Numbered from the stretch's first letter, positions 43,710 to 53,635 are shown. The stretch is DNA of 64,000 nucleotides from Serratia fonticola (GCF_006715025.1 NZ_VFMK01000001.1:4526001-4590000); one strand, 5' to 3'. A program made the numbers and translations. Notes: generated from the letters alone by a model not told the origin.

Positions 43710-43889
43710 ATGTCGCTAGAGAATGCCTCTCCGGAACTGCAACTGGCGGTAGACTTGATTTACCTGCTGGAATGTAACGAGATCGACCCGGCAACGGCGC
43801 TGGCTGCCCTGGATATCGTCAGAAAGGATTACCAGGAAAAGATGCAGCGCGCGGGAACGGCCTCACCCTATTTACCTGTGGGCCAATAA
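43710..43889 (+). CDS. rsmS: RsmS / YbaM small protein (DUF2496)
   Basis: A 59-residue protein (MSLENASPELQLAVDLIYLL ... ALAALDIVRKDYQEKMQRAG), homologous to E. coli YbaM (53 residues) with the conserved pattern L-AVDLI-LLE...AL-ALDIV-KDY. In soft-rot enterobacteria the RsmS family is linked to the Rsm post-transcriptional system. It lies 154 bases after priC, the usual neighbour. A hairpin overlaps its stop codon. Confidence 0.92.
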   Translation: MSLENASPELQLAVDLIYLLECNEIDPATALAALDIVRKDYQEKMQRAGTASPYLPVGQ

Positions 43890-43899
43890 CACGGCCCAC
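43878..43899. terminator. Hairpin between rsmS and mscK
   Basis: GTGGGCC (43878-43884) pairs with GGCCCAC (43893-43899) around an 8-base loop spanning the rsmS stop, between convergent genes. It has only a weak T-rich tail, so it is a possible shared terminator. Confidence 0.45.
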
Positions 43900-43903
43900 C
43901 GGT

Positions 43904-46900
43904 TTACACGGCTGCCTGGCTGCCCGGATTTTGCGTTCTCTTGACTTCCTGCACTTCATTCCCCTGCTGGTTATGCAAATACACTTCCAACTGGTTGAAG
44001 GCGATATTGATATCGTTCTCGCGGCACAGCCGATCGATTGATCGGTTCAGTTCATCCACGGTATAGCTGCGATCGCGCAATTCCCGCACGTACAGACGCA
44101 GTTCATGATCCAGCGTGCTGGCACCAAAATTGAGGAAGAACACCATAGGTTCGGGATCGGTCATCACGCGCGGGTTTTCATGCGCCGCTTGTAACAGTAC
44201 CGCCTTAACCTTGTCCAGATCGGAACCGTAAGCTACCCCGACCTTAATCAACACGCGGGTAATGGTGTCTGACAGTGACCAGTTAATCAGCCGTTCGGTA
44301 ACAAACGCTTTGTTGGGAATAATCACTTCTTTACGGTCAAAATCGGTGATGGTGGTGGCGCGAATACGGATCCGGCTGACCGTGCCAGAGAAGGTACCGA
44401 TAGTAATGGTATCGCCGATGCGCACCGGCCGTTCAAACAAAATGATCAGACCAGAAACAAAGTTGGCAAAAATCTCCTGTAAACCAAAGCCCAAACCTAC
44501 CGACAACGCCGCCACCAGCCACTGCAGTTTGTCCCAAGAAACCCCTAACGACCCAAGTGCGGTTATTGTGCCCACCGCGGTAATCAGATAAGTCAGAATG
44601 GTAGTGATCGCATAGGACGCCCCCTGCCGTAGCTGCAAGCGCGACAGAACCAACACCTCCAGCAGACCCGGCAGGTTCCGCGTCATCACGTAGGCGACGA
44701 TTATCGCCAAGATCGCCACCATCATATTGCCCAAGGTCACCGCTTGCGGCAGCACGCTGCCGGCCACATTGCTGGTGTAATGCCATAGCGAGATGCTGTC
44801 GAGGTAGGAGATCACCGTGACCAGATCTGACCATATCGCATAGAACGCGCTGGCAAAAATCAGGAACAAAATCATGGTAGTCAGGCGCAGAGATTGCTGG
44901 TTTATCTGATCAAGCGCCAACGGTGGCTCTTCGACCGGTTCGCTGCCCTCTGCCCCCTCTTTCTCTTTTGCCAGACTCTGACGGCGGGCCACGGCGCGAC
45001 GATAAGCCAAGCGGCGAGCGGCGACGCTCAGGCCGCGGATCGCCGCCAGATAAACAATGTTCCACAAGAAGAACAGATACAAACTGTCAATCCAGCGGCC
45101 TGCCAGGCGCAACGTAGTATAGAAATAACCGGCAAACATCAGCCCAAGCAGGATTAACGGCGTCGCCGCCAACGCGGTAACCACCAGCAGCCTCACCGTG
45201 TGGGAGTCTTTTTCGCGCCAACTGTCTCGGCAAATAGGGAATACCAGCACCGTTAACAAGGCCAACGTCAGGATCACCACCACTTGGCCGATCACATCCT
45301 CAACCAGTCTTAAGGGCGCTTTCTCACCCAGCACTGACCAGAAAATCAACGGCAACAACGCCAGGCCCAACCTGATGGTCTGCCGCCTGTAATGCGCACA
45401 ACGATCGACGGGCGTAGTAAAGTGGCGCTCGGAAATACCACCAGGGGCCAACATGCGGAAAGTAAAGCCAAACACCAGCCAGAACAGCGCCAGCTGTTGC
45501 GACAGCGCCCAGATAAAATCACTGATGCTAAAACCGGCCCGATAGAACCAGAACCCGCCCCCCAGCATCAATAAAGAACCCGGTAACACCTTCAACAAGG
45601 TCAGCAGGATCGCTTTTGGGGTATGCAACTGGGTATCACGTTTTAGCTGACCAACATCATTGGCCAGCTTTTGCAGATGGCTATCTATCAGGCGATAACG
45701 CCAGCGCAAGATACCGATGATAATCAGCAAGGGGATAAGGAAAACCAGCGCCTTTAAACCGCCCAACAGCATCTGGCCTGGCTCAAATTTGAAATCCAGG
45801 CCAGCAAGCTGATCTTTCACCGCACTCGGCATCGCCTTCAACCAAGCCAGATCGATAGGTTTATTACTGTTAACCCAGAAAATCTGTTGCGTCAGCGTAT
45901 CCTGCAATGACGTGTAGACGCTGGTGAGCTGCTGTTGATTAATCTGCAGATTGATCGCCAGTGACAGCTGGTTATTGAGCTGTTTATTCAGTTGATCGAG
46001 CAACTCACGACGCATGTCGATAATTTCATTCAGGGCATCAATGACATCACCGTTAGCTTTCTCTTTACTGTCGGCCACCAGTTTGTTGATAAAGTCGTCC
46101 CCCTTGAACAGCTCATCACGCTGCTGATTAACCTCGAACTGTTCCAGGCGTAAATCCGCAATCTGGGTGCTCATATCCGAGACCAGCGTCCCTGGCGGCA
46201 GGTTTTGCTGCTGCTGATAAAGGATGCGTGATAACACCAGGCTCCCCTTCAGCACCTGGATCTGTTCTTTGAGGTTCTGTTCGGATTGCAGGCCGCGATC
46301 GAGCCAGTTTTTCACCTGAATGTTCTGCTGGAACAAGGTGTTGCTCTCTTCCGTTGCCGTAATCAAACGCTGGCTGATTTCACGGTTGATATTGAGCTCT
46401 TTACTCACTAACCGATCGTTCTGGATATCCGTGGCATCTTCCGGGGTCTGCGCTTCCTTAGCCGTTTTCTCCGACAGGGTCAGCCGCTTGCTGTTAACGA
46501 CTTCCTGCAACACCTGAACCCGGTGATCGAGAGCATCGATGCTCATCGTGGTGTAATCACGCTGCTTCTGCAGCAGATCCTGCAGGGTAGTATTCGCTTC
46601 CAGGCTCCTACGCTGCAAATCTATCTCGGCATTGAGCAGCACCTGTTCGGTATTGAGCATCACCTGCTGACTACTGCGTAATGCTTCCTGCCCTGGAGTG
46701 CGCTCGTTGAGAAGATTACGAATTTCCTGCAGGCGCTGGGAAGCCGTATACATACTGCTTTGTACGCGCTCAGGTTGGGTCTGTAATGAAATTAGCTGAC
46801 TGTTGTAGGTTGAGAGGCTTTCCTGCATGTCTTGCAAGTCGTCCAATGTTTGGTACAACCGGCTTTCCAACTGACGCAAGGACAGAGGCAGCAATTCGGC

Positions 46901-47287
46901 GCGCGTCACCGCTTCATTTGCCGGGTTTTTCAGCGCCTCCAACTCCCGCGTCACCAGCTGTAACTTTGCAGGCGCCTGCTGAACCTGCTGTTTAAGCTGA
47001 GTGGCCTCCTGCCTGGTACGATCGATGGCATCAAGCAATTCCAACGTACGGTTCAAATCCTGTTGGGACAGCTTCTCAACCGATGTCAGGTTTTTTTGTT
47101 TGTTCAGCGCATCGAGCTGCCCCTGGATCTCGCTGCGCGCGGGGACATCGCCATTTTGAGCGAAAGCCCCCAAAGGCAGCAACAGCGCTGTCGACAGCAG
47201 GAAAAACAGAGTAATAATGCGGAGCCACCCCGCGTCGGGATACCAGAAAACAGCTTGGCAAGAAGGGATTATTCGCCTGCGACTCAT
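43904..47287 (-). CDS. mscK: Potassium-dependent mechanosensitive channel MscK (KefA)
   Basis: An 1127-residue channel (E. coli MscK is 1120). A signal peptide/first hydrophobic segment (about 20-43, ending GAFAQN) precedes a long periplasmic coiled-coil region rich in Gln/Leu (about 45-480), then about ten membrane helices (about 520-900). The MscS-type pore and beta domain follow (LGFGLQEIFANFVSGLIILF, ERPVRIGDTITIGTFSGTVS, then VIIPNKAFVTERLINWSL). It opens under membrane tension with K+ dependence. No clear Shine-Dalgarno sequence. It is convergent with rsmS. Confidence 0.95.
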   Translation of the reverse strand: MSRRRIIPSCQAVFWYPDAGWLRIITLFFLLSTALLLPLGAFAQNGDVPARSEIQGQLDALNKQKNLTSVEKLSQQDLNRTLELLDAIDRTRQEATQLKQQVQQAPAKLQLVTRELEALKNPANEAVTRAELLPLSLRQLESRLYQTLDDLQDMQESLSTYNSQLISLQTQPERVQSSMYTASQRLQEIRNLLNERTPGQEALRSSQQVMLNTEQVLLNAEIDLQRRSLEANTTLQDLLQKQRDYTTMSIDALDHRVQVLQEVVNSKRLTLSEKTAKEAQTPEDATDIQNDRLVSKELNINREISQRLITATEESNTLFQQNIQVKNWLDRGLQSEQNLKEQIQVLKGSLVLSRILYQQQQNLPPGTLVSDMSTQIADLRLEQFEVNQQRDELFKGDDFINKLVADSKEKANGDVIDALNEIIDMRRELLDQLNKQLNNQLSLAINLQINQQQLTSVYTSLQDTLTQQIFWVNSNKPIDLAWLKAMPSAVKDQLAGLDFKFEPGQMLLGGLKALVFLIPLLIIIGILRWRYRLIDSHLQKLANDVGQLKRDTQLHTPKAILLTLLKVLPGSLLMLGGGFWFYRAGFSISDFIWALSQQLALFWLVFGFTFRMLAPGGISERHFTTPVDRCAHYRRQTIRLGLALLPLIFWSVLGEKAPLRLVEDVIGQVVVILTLALLTVLVFPICRDSWREKDSHTVRLLVVTALAATPLILLGLMFAGYFYTTLRLAGRWIDSLYLFFLWNIVYLAAIRGLSVAARRLAYRRAVARRQSLAKEKEGAEGSEPVEEPPLALDQINQQSLRLTTMILFLIFASAFYAIWSDLVTVISYLDSISLWHYTSNVAGSVLPQAVTLGNMMVAILAIIVAYVMTRNLPGLLEVLVLSRLQLRQGASYAITTILTYLITAVGTITALGSLGVSWDKLQWLVAALSVGLGFGLQEIFANFVSGLIILFERPVRIGDTITIGTFSGTVSRIRIRATTITDFDRKEVIIPNKAFVTERLINWSLSDTITRVLIKVGVAYGSDLDKVKAVLLQAAHENPRVMTDPEPMVFFLNFGASTLDHELRLYVRELRDRSYTVDELNRSIDRLCRENDINIAFNQLEVYLHNQQGNEVQEVKRTQNPGSQAAV

Positions 47288-47377
47288 GATTTAACGTCGG
47301 TTTAACAATGAAGCGCCAAGATTATCACGACCGCAGGCCAGCAATGAATAAGAAAAACGTTGCTGATGATGAATCGC

Positions 47378-47506
47378 AAATCCCCGTCGTCTTTCAAGCT
47401 ACAGCGTTGTTACCTGCGAGCGTTAACTCCAGTCACTTACAATAGTAAGCTCCAAGGGATTAACGCTCTTGTCGCCTAGCTGTAGCTCGAAATCCATAGG
47501 GTATAT
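47378..47506. repeat. ERIC-like imperfect palindrome upstream of mscK
   Basis: Outer arms CCCCGTCGTCTTTCAAGCTA (plus CAGC) and the inverted GCTGTAGCTCGAAATCCATA (plus GGGTA) enclose CCAGTCACTTAC-AATA-GTAAGCTCC, which matches the ERIC centre. It is about 129 bp and non-coding, between the ychN-like gene and mscK. Confidence 0.8.
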
Positions 47507-47532
47507 GTAGATATGTAGCGTACCGTTGTGAA

Positions 47533-47886
47533 TTAGAAAGTCAGCACTTTCTCTGCCGCCAGCGTCCACTGCGCCAGTTCTACCAAGGTGCCAATCTCTA
47601 CGCCATCCGCCAGCGTCAACTGACTGATACCGCGGGCATCGGCACAGGTTTTACACAGTTTTACCGGAACCTGTTGCGCCGTGAGAATCTCCAGCATCTG
47701 CTGCAAATGATAGCCTTCACGCGGTTGTTGCCCTGCAATACCCGCCACCACCGCATCGGACATCAGAAACAATTTCAGGTTAAGGTCAGGCTTTTGCTCT
47801 TTTAGGGTAATCGCCAGGCGCAAGGCATTAAACAACGATTCCTGCCCATAGGCCGCACCGTTGGCAATCAATAACAGGGATGACAT
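47533..47886 (-). CDS. DsrE-family protein, YchN-like
   Basis: A 117-residue protein, strongly similar to E. coli YchN (117): NGAAYGQESLFNALRLAITL, KLFLMSDAVVAGIAGQQPRE, GYHLQQMLEILTAQQVPVKL, CKTCADARGIS and GVEIGTLVELAQWTL. It has the DsrE/DsrF/TusD fold used in sulfur relay, with Cys residues in the CKTC motif. Its cellular role is not known. It lies 14 bases after acrR on the same strand and may be read through with it. Confidence 0.88.
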   Translation of the reverse strand: MSSLLLIANGAAYGQESLFNALRLAITLKEQKPDLNLKLFLMSDAVVAGIAGQQPREGYHLQQMLEILTAQQVPVKLCKTCADARGISQLTLADGVEIGTLVELAQWTLAAEKVLTF

Positions 47887-47900
47887 AAAGATTCTCCTTA

Positions 47901-48563
47901 TCAGACTTGTGGATCGGCCGGCGGCGGCGATTTCACACGTAAAGAGGGGCTTAACTGCGCCATTTCGATGAAAGTATCGACAAAGGTACTCGCTTCGGCT
48001 TTGAGATCAAAGCTCTCTGGCATAAACAGCCAGTTTTCCATCAGACCGGTAACGTAGGCGCGGAGTATAATCGCCGCCCGGCGAGTATGCAGATCGGCAG
48101 GCAGTTGGCCATGTGCCATACTATTGAGCAGCACGCTTTCGATACGCTCATAACTTTCAAGATAAAGCACCTTGCGCGCGTCATGCAACGGCATCATTTC
48201 GCCGATAAACTCGCATTTATGGAAGACGATCTCCATCAAGGCGCGACGGCGGCAGTCATCAACCGTGGCTGTCAGAATGTAAATCAGAATTTCTCTGAGA
48301 ATACGCAGTGGATTCTCAGGAAACTTTGCCTGATACTCTATCTCCAAATCGCCTATTTTCGATTCTGATAGCTCCCAAACTTCATTAAACAGGTCTACCT
48401 TATTTTTGAAGTGCCAGTAAATTGCACCGCGCGTAACCCCGGCAGCGGTAGCAATATCTGTCAGAGAGGTTGCTGAAACGCCACGCTCAGAGAATTCTCT
48501 CACTGCGGCGTCGAGGATCTGCTGTCGTGTTTCTTGCGCCTGCTGTTTGGTTTTTCGTGCCAT
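47901..48563 (-). CDS. acrR: TetR-family repressor AcrR
   Basis: A 220-residue TetR-type regulator of the acrAB efflux genes. The HTH covers about 10-55 (RQQILDAAVREFSERGVSAT, SLTDIATAAGVTRGAIYWHF), and the C-terminal ligand-binding domain includes DDCRRRALMEIVFHKCEFIG. Drug binding releases it from the operator at 48592-48615. It is divergent from acrA. The E. coli equivalent has the same arrangement. Confidence 0.95.
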   Translation of the reverse strand: MARKTKQQAQETRQQILDAAVREFSERGVSATSLTDIATAAGVTRGAIYWHFKNKVDLFNEVWELSESKIGDLEIEYQAKFPENPLRILREILIYILTATVDDCRRRALMEIVFHKCEFIGEMMPLHDARKVLYLESYERIESVLLNSMAHGQLPADLHTRRAAIILRAYVTGLMENWLFMPESFDLKAEASTFVDTFIEMAQLSPSLRVKSPPPADPQV

Positions 48564-48591
48564 GACGTTGTTTTTTACGGGGAGTGTGATT

Positions 48592-48615
48592 TACATACAT
48601 TCGCGAATGTATGTA
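48592..48615. promoter_or_regulatory. AcrR operator
   Basis: A perfect 24-bp palindrome with arms TACATACATTCG/CGAATGTATGTA, located 29 bases before acrR and 90 bases before acrA. It has the same form as the E. coli AcrR site, in which 24-bp TACATACAT arms are known. Confidence 0.92.
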
Positions 48616-48705
48616 CCATAGCACGCACATAAAATTAACGCAGCAATGGGTTTTAAAGCTTGTGATCCATTGATCATTTTGAAATCGGACACTTGAGGTT
48701 TTTCT

Positions 48706-49902
48706 ATGAACAAAAACAGAGGGTTAACGCCTCTGGCGGCAGTTCTGATGCTTTCAGGCAGCTTAGTGCTTACAGGATGTAACGATAAAGAAACCCAGCA
48801 ACAAGGTGCCCAACACCCAGCGCCTTCCGTGGGTGTGGTGACATTGAAGGCTGAACCTCTCAATATTACTACCGATCTTCCTGGCCGCACTGCAGCATAC
48901 CGCATCGCCGAAGTTCGCCCTCAGGTCAGTGGCATTATCCTGAAACGCAACTTTGTTGAAGGCAGCGATATCAAGGCAGGCGTTTCACTGTATCAAATCG
49001 ATCCTGCCACCTATCAGGCGACCTACGACAGTGCCAAAGGCGATCTGGCCAAGGCCCAGGCCGCTGCCGAAATCGCGCGTCTCACGGTCAACCGCTACAA
49101 GCCGTTGCTGGGTACCAGCTACATCAGTAAACAGGATTACGATACTGCTACCTCTACACTGCTGCAGGCCAACGCTGCCGTGGTAGCGGCCAAAGCCGCC
49201 GTAGAAAGCGCGCGTATCAACCTGGCATACACCAAAGTGACCTCACCGATCTCTGGCCGCATTGGCTTGTCGACGGTCACCGAAGGGGCTCTGGTGACCA
49301 GCGGCCAGGCGACTGCATTGTCTACCGTGCAGCAACTGGACCCAATGTATGTCGACGTCACGCAATCAAGTAACGACTATCTGCGCCTGAAACAGGAATT
49401 GGCCAACGGCACCCTGAAACAGGAAAACGGCAAGGCCAAAGTGAAACTGCTGCTTGAAAACGGGCAGGAATACGCGCAGGAAGGTTCACTGGAGTTCTCT
49501 GACGTGACCGTCGATGAAACCACCGGTTCCATCACTATCCGCGCCATCTTCCCTAACCCGAACGATGCGCTGCTGCCAGGTATGTTCGTGCGTGCCCGCC
49601 TGGATGAAGGTGTGCGTAATGATGCACTGCTGGTTCCACAACAAGGCGTGACGCGCAACCCTCGTGGCGAAGCGACAGCATTAGTGGTTGGCGCGGACGA
49701 AAAAGTAGAACTGCGTACGTTGACCGCCACGCAGGCTATCGGCGACAAATGGTTGGTAACAGCCGGCCTGAAAGCGGGCGACCGCGTCATTGTTACCGGC
49801 TTGCAGAAGGTTAAACCTGGTGTACAGGTGAAAGCGCAAGAGGCTGACAGCCAGACATCTGCTCAGCCACAGACGCCATCTGAACCCGCGAAGCAGTCAT
49901 AA
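48706..49902 (+). CDS. acrA: Multidrug efflux periplasmic adaptor AcrA
   Basis: A 398-residue membrane-fusion lipoprotein. The signal peptide ends in the lipobox LVLTGC (Cys25). The lipoyl/barrel-sandwich parts (RIAEVRPQVSGIILKRNFVE, INLAYTKVTSPISGRIGLST), the alpha-hairpin and the beta-barrel (FPNPNDALLPGMFVRARLDE) are all present. It links the AcrB pump to TolC. GAGG lies 7 bases before the ATG. It is followed by acrB 17 bases later. Confidence 0.96.
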   Translation: MNKNRGLTPLAAVLMLSGSLVLTGCNDKETQQQGAQHPAPSVGVVTLKAEPLNITTDLPGRTAAYRIAEVRPQVSGIILKRNFVEGSDIKAGVSLYQIDPATYQATYDSAKGDLAKAQAAAEIARLTVNRYKPLLGTSYISKQDYDTATSTLLQANAAVVAAKAAVESARINLAYTKVTSPISGRIGLSTVTEGALVTSGQATALSTVQQLDPMYVDVTQSSNDYLRLKQELANGTLKQENGKAKVKLLLENGQEYAQEGSLEFSDVTVDETTGSITIRAIFPNPNDALLPGMFVRARLDEGVRNDALLVPQQGVTRNPRGEATALVVGADEKVELRTLTATQAIGDKWLVTAGLKAGDRVIVTGLQKVKPGVQVKAQEADSQTSAQPQTPSEPAKQS

Positions 49903-49919
49903 CAAGGAGCCGGTAATAC

Positions 49920-52900
49920 ATGGCTAAGTTCTTTATAGATCGCCCCATTTTTGCGTGGGTAATCGCCATTATCATTATGCTGGCAGGTATCCTGTCAATA
50001 ATGAAACTGCCTATTGCGCAATACCCGACTATTGCGCCACCGGCAGTGTCGATCTCCGCAAACTACCCGGGCGCTGATGCCAAGACGGTGCAGGATACCG
50101 TGACACAGGTTATCGAACAGAATATGAACGGTATCGATAACCTGCTGTACATGTCATCCACCAGTGACTCGTCAGGTAACGTCCAGATTACGTTGACCTT
50201 CAACTCAGGTACCGATCCTGATATCGCACAGGTGCAGGTGCAGAACAAACTGCAACTGGCCATGCCGCTGTTGCCGCAGGAAGTGCAGCAACAAGGGGTC
50301 AGCGTTGAGAAATCAAGCAGCAGCTTCCTGATGGTTGCGGGCTTTATTTCCGAAGACGGCAGTATGTCGCAGGAAGATATCGCGGACTATGTAGGTTCCA
50401 ACATCAAGGACCCTATCAGCCGTACTTCCGGTGTGGGTGACGTTCAACTGTTCGGTGCACAGTATGCAATGCGTATCTGGCTTGATCCGAACAAGCTGAA
50501 CAACTACCAATTGACGCCTGGCGATGTCATTGCTGCTATCAAAGTGCAGAACAACCAGATTGCAGCAGGCCAATTGGGGGGTACACCACCAGTTAAAGGC
50601 CAGCAACTTAACTCATCAATCATTGCGCAAACCCGTTTGACCTCGCCGGAAGAGTTCAGCAAGATCCAGCTGAAAGTCAACCCGGACGGTTCGCAGGTGC
50701 GCCTGAGAGATGTGGCTAAGGTGGAGCTGGGTGGCGAAAGCTATAACATTATTGCCCGTTATAACGGTAAACCGGCTGCCGGTATCGGTATCAAACTGGC
50801 TACCGGCGCCAACGCCCTGAATACGGCCTCATCGGTCAAAGCAGAACTGACCAAGCTGGAGCCTTTCTTCCCGGCAAGCCTGAAAGTTGTTTACCCGTAT
50901 GACACCACACCATTCGTTAAAATTTCGATTAACGAAGTGGTAAAAACCCTGATCGAAGCGATCATCCTGGTCTTCCTGGTCATGTATCTGTTCCTGCAGA
51001 ACTTCCGCGCCACGCTGATCCCAACGATCGCCGTGCCGGTGGTATTGCTGGGAACATTCGCCATCCTGGCAGCATTTGGTTTCTCGATAAACACCCTGAC
51101 GATGTTCGGCATGGTGCTGGCGATAGGCCTATTGGTGGATGACGCCATCGTGGTGGTGGAAAACGTTGAGCGTGTGATGGCGGAAGAAGGTTTACCGCCA
51201 AAAGAAGCCACCAAGAAATCGATGGATCAGATCCAGGGCGCACTGGTCGGTATTGCCATGGTGCTGTCTGCGGTATTTATCCCGATGGCCTTCTTCGGCG
51301 GTTCAACCGGGGCCATCTACCGTCAGTTCTCGATTACTATCGTTTCCGCCATGGTGCTATCTGTGCTGGTCGCGTTGATCCTGACGCCAGCACTGTGTGC
51401 CACGATGCTCAAACCGATCCCGAAAGGCGATCACGGTGTCAATACCGGCTTCTTTGGCTGGTTTAACCGCATGTTTGAGAAAAGCACCCATCACTACACC
51501 GACAGCGTGGCAAACATCCTGCGCAGTACCGGGCGCTACTTGGTGATCTACCTGCTGATCGTTGTGGGTATGGCCTTACTGTTCCTGCGTTTGCCTTCTT
51601 CATTCCTTCCGGACGAAGACCAGGGCATCCTGTTGACCATGGTGCAAATGCCAGCGGGTGCAACTCAGGAACGAACCCAGAAAGTGCTGGAAGAAGTTAA
51701 CCACTACTTCCTGACCAAAGAAAAAGACAACGTTAACTCGGTGTTTACCGTTAACGGCTTCGGTTTCAGCGGCCAGGGGCAGAACACCGGTTTGGCGTTT
51801 ATCAGCCTGAAGGATTGGTCTGAACGTAGTGGCGCAGCCAACAAAGTACCGGCCATTGCTGGCCGCGCAATGGGAGCTTTCTCGCAGATTAAGGACGGTC
51901 TGGTCTTCGCCTTTAACCTGCCTGCGATTGTGGAACTGGGTACTGCGACCGGCTTTGACTTCCAGTTGATCGATCAGGGTAACCTGGGCCACGAAAAACT
52001 GACGGAAGCACGTAACCAACTGTTGGGTATGGCCGCACAGCATCCTGATTTGCTGACCGGTATGCGTCCAAACGGTCTGGAAGATACACCGCAGTTCAAA
52101 CTGGAAATCGATCAGGAGAAAGCACAGGCATTGGGCGTTTCCCTGAGTGATATCAATACCACGATTGGCGCTGCGCTGGGCGGTACCTACGTGAACGACT
52201 TTATCGACCGTGGTCGTGTGAAGAAAGTTTACGTGCAGGCTGAAGCACCATTCCGTATGTTGCCGGATGATATTAACAACTGGTATGTCCGCGGTAGCAC
52301 TGGGCAGATGGTGCCATTCTCAGCCTTCTCCTCGGCCAAATGGCAATACGGCTCACCGCGTCTGGAACGCTATAACGGCCTGCCATCAATGGAAATCCTG
52401 GGTCAGGCTGCGCCGGGCAAGAGTACCGGTGAAGCGATGAACATGATGGAAGAGCTGGCGGCGAAACTGCCAACCGGTGTTGGCTATGACTGGACCGGTA
52501 TGTCCTATCAGGAACGCCTGTCTGGTAACCAGGCTCCATCACTGTATGCCATCTCACTGATCGTGGTGTTCTTGTGTCTGGCAGCACTGTACGAGAGCTG
52601 GTCGATTCCGTTCTCCGTTATGCTGGTTGTGCCGTTGGGTGTTATTGGTGCCCTTTTGGCTGCGACTCTACGTGGGTTGGAAAACGACGTTTACTTCCAG
52701 GTTGGCCTGTTGACAACCATTGGTTTGTCGGCGAAGAACGCAATCTTGATCGTGGAATTCGCCAAAGATCTGATGGATAAAGAAGGCAAAGGGCTGGTTG
52801 AATCAACGTTGGAAGCGGTACGTATGCGTCTGCGTCCAATCCTGATGACATCACTGGCCTTCATCCTCGGGGTAATGCCGCTGGTTATCAGCAGCGGTGC

Positions 52901-53066
52901 AGGTTCCGGTGCTCAAAACGCGGTAGGTACCGGCGTAATGGGCGGGATGGTAACCGCAACCGTATTGGCTATCTTCTTTGTTCCTGTGTTCTTTGTGGTG
53001 GTTCGCCGCCGCTTCAGCAAAAAGTCTGAAGATCTGGAACACGCTCATCAGGTAGAGCATCACTGA
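49920..53066 (+). CDS. acrB: RND multidrug efflux pump AcrB
   Basis: A 1048-residue proton-driven RND transporter (E. coli 1049). Twelve membrane helices; the proton-relay DD lies in GLLVDDAIVVVENVERVMAE and the Lys in GLLTTIGLSAKNAILIVEFA. The Phe-rich drug pocket and pore domains are intact (GFGFSGQGQNTGLAFISLKD). AGGAG lies 10 bases before the ATG. It forms the AcrAB-TolC pump for drugs, bile salts and dyes. A strong terminator follows. Confidence 0.97.
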   Translation: MAKFFIDRPIFAWVIAIIIMLAGILSIMKLPIAQYPTIAPPAVSISANYPGADAKTVQDTVTQVIEQNMNGIDNLLYMSSTSDSSGNVQITLTFNSGTDPDIAQVQVQNKLQLAMPLLPQEVQQQGVSVEKSSSSFLMVAGFISEDGSMSQEDIADYVGSNIKDPISRTSGVGDVQLFGAQYAMRIWLDPNKLNNYQLTPGDVIAAIKVQNNQIAAGQLGGTPPVKGQQLNSSIIAQTRLTSPEEFSKIQLKVNPDGSQVRLRDVAKVELGGESYNIIARYNGKPAAGIGIKLATGANALNTASSVKAELTKLEPFFPASLKVVYPYDTTPFVKISINEVVKTLIEAIILVFLVMYLFLQNFRATLIPTIAVPVVLLGTFAILAAFGFSINTLTMFGMVLAIGLLVDDAIVVVENVERVMAEEGLPPKEATKKSMDQIQGALVGIAMVLSAVFIPMAFFGGSTGAIYRQFSITIVSAMVLSVLVALILTPALCATMLKPIPKGDHGVNTGFFGWFNRMFEKSTHHYTDSVANILRSTGRYLVIYLLIVVGMALLFLRLPSSFLPDEDQGILLTMVQMPAGATQERTQKVLEEVNHYFLTKEKDNVNSVFTVNGFGFSGQGQNTGLAFISLKDWSERSGAANKVPAIAGRAMGAFSQIKDGLVFAFNLPAIVELGTATGFDFQLIDQGNLGHEKLTEARNQLLGMAAQHPDLLTGMRPNGLEDTPQFKLEIDQEKAQALGVSLSDINTTIGAALGGTYVNDFIDRGRVKKVYVQAEAPFRMLPDDINNWYVRGSTGQMVPFSAFSSAKWQYGSPRLERYNGLPSMEILGQAAPGKSTGEAMNMMEELAAKLPTGVGYDWTGMSYQERLSGNQAPSLYAISLIVVFLCLAALYESWSIPFSVMLVVPLGVIGALLAATLRGLENDVYFQVGLLTTIGLSAKNAILIVEFAKDLMDKEGKGLVESTLEAVRMRLRPILMTSLAFILGVMPLVISSGAGSGAQNAVGTGVMGGMVTATVLAIFFVPVFFVVVRRRFSKKSEDLEHAHQVEHH

Positions 53067-53085
53067 TGCTTTTCTGCTGAACATC

Positions 53086-53111
53086 AAGGCCGCGCAAGCG
53101 GCCTTTTTTTT
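53086..53111 (+). terminator. acrAB terminator
   Basis: AAGGCCGC-GCAA-GCGGCCTT (53086-53105) followed by T residues to 53111: a classic rho-independent terminator. Confidence 0.92.
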
Positions 53112-53190
53112 GCCTGCTATGTAGCCAATAAGCCCAACTCTGATTAACGCTATTTTGGGGTTGATCCCGATCCCAGAGAGGTGCATAATC

Positions 53191-53209
53191 TATGTTATAT
53201 TATAACATA
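53191..53209. promoter_or_regulatory. Zur box before rpmE2
   Basis: TATGTTATA-T-TATAACATA is a perfect 19-bp palindrome 15 bases before the L31B start codon. It matches the enterobacterial Zur consensus (GTTATANTATAAC core). Zn-loaded Zur would block transcription when zinc is plentiful. Confidence 0.92.
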
Positions 53210-53224
53210 ACAATTGGAGTCATC

Positions 53225-53482
53225 ATGAAAACAGGCATACACCCCAATTATCGCACCGTGGTTTTTCACGATCTCAGCGCCGATACCTATTTCAAAGTCG
53301 GCTCGACTATCAAAACCGATCGCACTGTCGATCTTGACGGTAAAAGCTGGCCTTACGTCACCATTGATGTCTCTTCCGCTTCGCATCCGTACTACACCGG
53401 CAAGCAAAAAGAATTCTCAAAAGAAGGCAGCACAGCGCGATTCCAACAACGCTTTGGCCATTTGGTCGGCAGCAGAAAATAA
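53225..53482 (+). CDS. rpmE2: Ribosomal protein L31 type B (zinc-independent)
   Basis: An 85-residue protein matching E. coli YkgM: MKTGIHPNYRTVVFHDLSAD, GSTIKTDRTVDLDGKSWPYV, HPYYTGKQKEF and ARFQQRFG. It lacks the CxxC zinc ribbon of standard L31, so it can replace L31 when zinc is scarce. The frame is open 11 codons further up, through the Zur box; TGGAG 5 bases before ATG 53225 fixes the start. It forms a two-gene Zur unit with rpmJ2. Confidence 0.95.
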   Translation: MKTGIHPNYRTVVFHDLSADTYFKVGSTIKTDRTVDLDGKSWPYVTIDVSSASHPYYTGKQKEFSKEGSTARFQQRFGHLVGSRK

Positions 53483-53494
53483 CGGGAGATCATC

Positions 53495-53635
53495 ATGCAG
53501 GTTTTGAGTTCATTGCGCTCGGCAAAGAATCGCCATCCAGATTGCAAAGTTGTGCGTCGCCATGGCCGCATCTATGTGATCTGCAAGTCCAACCCACGTT
53601 TTAAAGCGGTACAAGGGCGTAAGAAAAAGCGTTAA
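53495..53635 (+). CDS. rpmJ2: Ribosomal protein L36 type B (zinc-independent)
   Basis: A 46-residue protein: MQVLSSLRSAKNRHPDCKVV, then RRHGRIYVICKSNPRFKAVQ and GRKKKR. It is homologous to E. coli YkgO and lacks the complete Cys/His zinc set of ordinary L36. GGGAG lies 6 bases before the ATG, 12 bases after rpmE2. It is co-transcribed with rpmE2 from the Zur-box promoter, and a strong terminator follows. Confidence 0.95.
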   Translation: MQVLSSLRSAKNRHPDCKVVRRHGRIYVICKSNPRFKAVQGRKKKR